The translations under genes and the position numbers were made by a program. This document shows positions 5,828 to 6,903 of a stretch of DNA of 6,903 bases, piece by piece; the first letter of the stretch is position 1; each line of letters starts with the position of its first letter. A model generated the notes under the pieces. That model had not been told where the DNA came from. It did no database searches and saw only the letters and a list, made by a program, of their open reading frames with translations. This stretch comes from Vampirovibrionales bacterium (lineage in GTDB: Bacteria > Cyanobacteriota > Vampirovibrionia > Vampirovibrionales > JAJTHC01), in the NCBI GenBank assembly GCA_021299615.1, contig JAJTHC010000132.1:1-6903 (forward strand), given 5' to 3'.

Positions 5828-6769
5828 ATGACAATATCAGCAAATTCAGGAATGAAGCAAGTAATACAGCATACACGCAGGATACTAGACGGAAACCCAG
5901 AAGCAGGTGTTCAAGGAATTTTAGAGCCTTTTATTAAACACTCTAGCAATCCGCAACAGGCTTTAAATGAAGCTCTAAGTATATTGGAACAAAATAAAAC
6001 TTACTATCAAGATACCTTTCAACTCTCTAATTGGGTGCCTCCTCAAGTTACAGTGCATACGGATCCTCAATCATTCGTCAAGAGTACTTTGGAAGACCTA
6101 AGTAATCATGGCACTCCTGAGCAAATAGAAAGTTTGAGACAAAACGGTGAAAATTTATTGAAAACACACGTAGAAGGTGTTTGGCTTGATACAAGTCTTA
6201 CTGAGCCATTTGTAAAGGGTCATATGCTCATTAATGAACAAGTAAATATTCCCGAAGACCTACCAGAAGAAGTTCGTCAAACTATTAAAGCAGGTCTAAA
6301 TCCCACTAAGGTTACTGCACATGAATTAACGCATACAATTCAAAGCACCATTAGTAAAGCTCTTCATGGTGTACCCTCCGATGCTGATATTAAAGAAGCT
6401 TTTGATATAGGGAATAGTATATCTGAAATAAGAAGGATACTTATTAACTTGCTTGCAGAGAATCTGACTCCTCATCCTTCAAGTACCAACATGAAGGGTT
6501 CTTCACTTGACATAATAAAAAGTAAAAGTTTCATTCTCCGACAGCTTGAAAAAAACGGTGAGTTTGCAATAGGGAAGGCAATATTGAACCTAATAAGTAC
6601 AGAAGAACTTAATGCACTTGAAAGGCTTTTTGCAAAAGAAATTCAAGCACATAGCAACGGCTTAAGAAATGAGGCATTACATCTTCCTATAGACAACCAA
6701 ATGATCCCTATATATGCCCAGTTAAGAAGTATGACCTCTAAAGCGATTGGAATCAAAAGGTCACTATAG
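5828..6769 (+). CDS. Unrecognised HExxH protein, putative zinc metallopeptidase
   Basis: I do not recognise this 313-residue protein as a whole. Its clearest feature is HELTH at 165-169 within KVTAHELTHTIQ, the zinc-binding and catalytic motif of metallopeptidases. A plausible third zinc ligand is Glu271 in KEIQAHSNG, about 100 residues further on; this would make it gluzincin-like. The AHELTHTIQ context resembles HExxH domains found in large secreted toxins (DUF4157-like), though similarity outside the motif is not evident. There is no signal peptide or membrane segment, so it acts in the cytosol or is exported by a dedicated secretion system. The N-terminal 60 residues look helical. The ATG at 5828 has AGGA 13 nt upstream, a long spacing; Met9 has AGGA directly adjacent, which is too close. 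The gene is AT-rich and divergent from the PLP/formyltransferase operon. A structural or inactive protein with a fortuitous motif remains possible. Confidence 0.7.
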   Translation: MTISANSGMKQVIQHTRRILDGNPEAGVQGILEPFIKHSSNPQQALNEALSILEQNKTYYQDTFQLSNWVPPQVTVHTDPQSFVKSTLEDLSNHGTPEQIESLRQNGENLLKTHVEGVWLDTSLTEPFVKGHMLINEQVNIPEDLPEEVRQTIKAGLNPTKVTAHELTHTIQSTISKALHGVPSDADIKEAFDIGNSISEIRRILINLLAENLTPHPSSTNMKGSSLDIIKSKSFILRQLEKNGEFAIGKAILNLISTEELNALERLFAKEIQAHSNGLRNEALHLPIDNQMIPIYAQLRSMTSKAIGIKRSL

Positions 6770-6781
6770 CTGAATTTAGAG

Positions 6782-6897
6782 TTTTCTGTACAGTAGGCTA
6801 GACTAGGAGCCTAGATTATTTTGTGAGGGCGTGTAGACAGACCTACATAACAGAACAAAATAATCGTAGCGACAACGTATAGACACTGTACAGAAAA
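6782..6897. repeat. 116-bp nested inverted-repeat element (MITE-like or structured RNA)
   Basis: Perfect 13-bp outer arms, TTTTCTGTACAGT (6782-6794) and ACTGTACAGAAAA (6885-6897), enclose perfect 11-bp inner arms, GATTATTTTGT (6814-6824) and ACAAAATAATC (6855-6865). Inside these is TGTAG (6832-6836) pairing with CTACA (6843-6847). A side hairpin, TAGGCT (6794-6799) with AGCCTA (6808-6813), sits between the outer and inner arms. The whole would fold as a branched cruciform on either strand. It begins 13 bp after the stop of the metallopeptidase-like gene. The terminal arms and size suit a miniature inverted-repeat transposable element, but I see no clear target-site duplication, and only 6 bp of right flank is present. 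A structured RNA or a strong bidirectional terminator are alternatives. I cannot assign it to an insertion-sequence family. Confidence 0.6.
6794..6822 (+). terminator. Possible terminator arm of the metallopeptidase-like gene
   Basis: The 6-bp stem TAGGCT/AGCCTA (6794-6813) is followed by GATTATTTT on the plus strand, only about 25 nt after the stop codon at 6769. This is the shape of a weak intrinsic terminator. It is part of the larger nested element, so the T-rich run also pairs elsewhere, and termination may be a by-product of that element. Confidence 0.3.
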
Positions 6898-6903
6898 TTA
6901 TCA

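Noticed and set aside
6782..6897. Outer arms of the nested element considered as a pair of LexA/SOS boxes or as an integron attC site
   Set aside because: CTGTACAG lacks the spacer of the E. coli-type LexA box, and the ends do not carry the RYYYAAC/GTTRRRY core sites of attC.
1..6903. tRNA, rRNA or CRISPR array
   Set aside because: No cloverleaf with CCA-end features, no ribosomal RNA signature and no regularly spaced repeats were seen.

Overview
This window has two parts of clearly different character. The left part (about 1-3130) is GC-moderate and carries three co-directional minus-strand genes that look like stable chromosomal housekeeping. In transcription order they are a helical protein of unknown function (464 aa), a dCTP deaminase (dcd), and an LdpA-like protein with two 4Fe-4S cluster motifs flanked by barrel-like segments. 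They are packed as an operon: 15 bp separate the first two, and the last two overlap by 14 bp. LdpA is known mainly from Cyanobacteria, where it is a redox-sensing clock input protein. Its presence suggests a member of the cyanobacterial phylum, possibly a non-photosynthetic Vampirovibrionia/Melainabacteria-type lineage. That placement is inference from one family; nothing photosynthetic is visible.

The right part (about 3250-6903) is markedly AT-richer. By direct count, 901-960 has 34 G+C in 60, while 4561-4620 has 16 in 60. It looks like an accessory segment. It holds a minus-strand two-gene operon: a fold-type I PLP enzyme of the class V aminotransferase / cysteine-desulfurase-like superfamily, followed by a folate-type formyltransferase with an intact N-H-D catalytic signature. 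The PLP gene contains an uninterrupted run of 12 C in its 20th to 24th codons. Loss or gain of one C leads to a stop within about 20 codons, so the operon looks like a phase-variable (contingency) locus. A near-consensus sigma70 promoter (TTGACA-18-TATAAT) drives it, with a 14-bp perfect palindrome in the leader.

A 393-bp divergent intergenic region separates this operon from a plus-strand gene for an unrecognised 313-aa protein with a zinc-metallopeptidase HELTH motif and no signal peptide. The intergenic region carries a 17-bp near-perfect direct repeat, one copy of which covers the likely promoter of the metallopeptidase gene.

After that gene, up to the right edge, lies a 116-bp nested inverted-repeat element (13-bp perfect outer arms, 11-bp perfect inner arms, two further hairpins). 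It resembles a MITE-like mobile element or a structured RNA and has no coding explanation.

The most interesting reading is a phase-switchable biosynthetic or modification cassette (PLP enzyme plus formyltransferase) beside a cytosolic or non-classically exported metalloprotease, inserted next to a conserved operon. The substrates are not deducible from this window.
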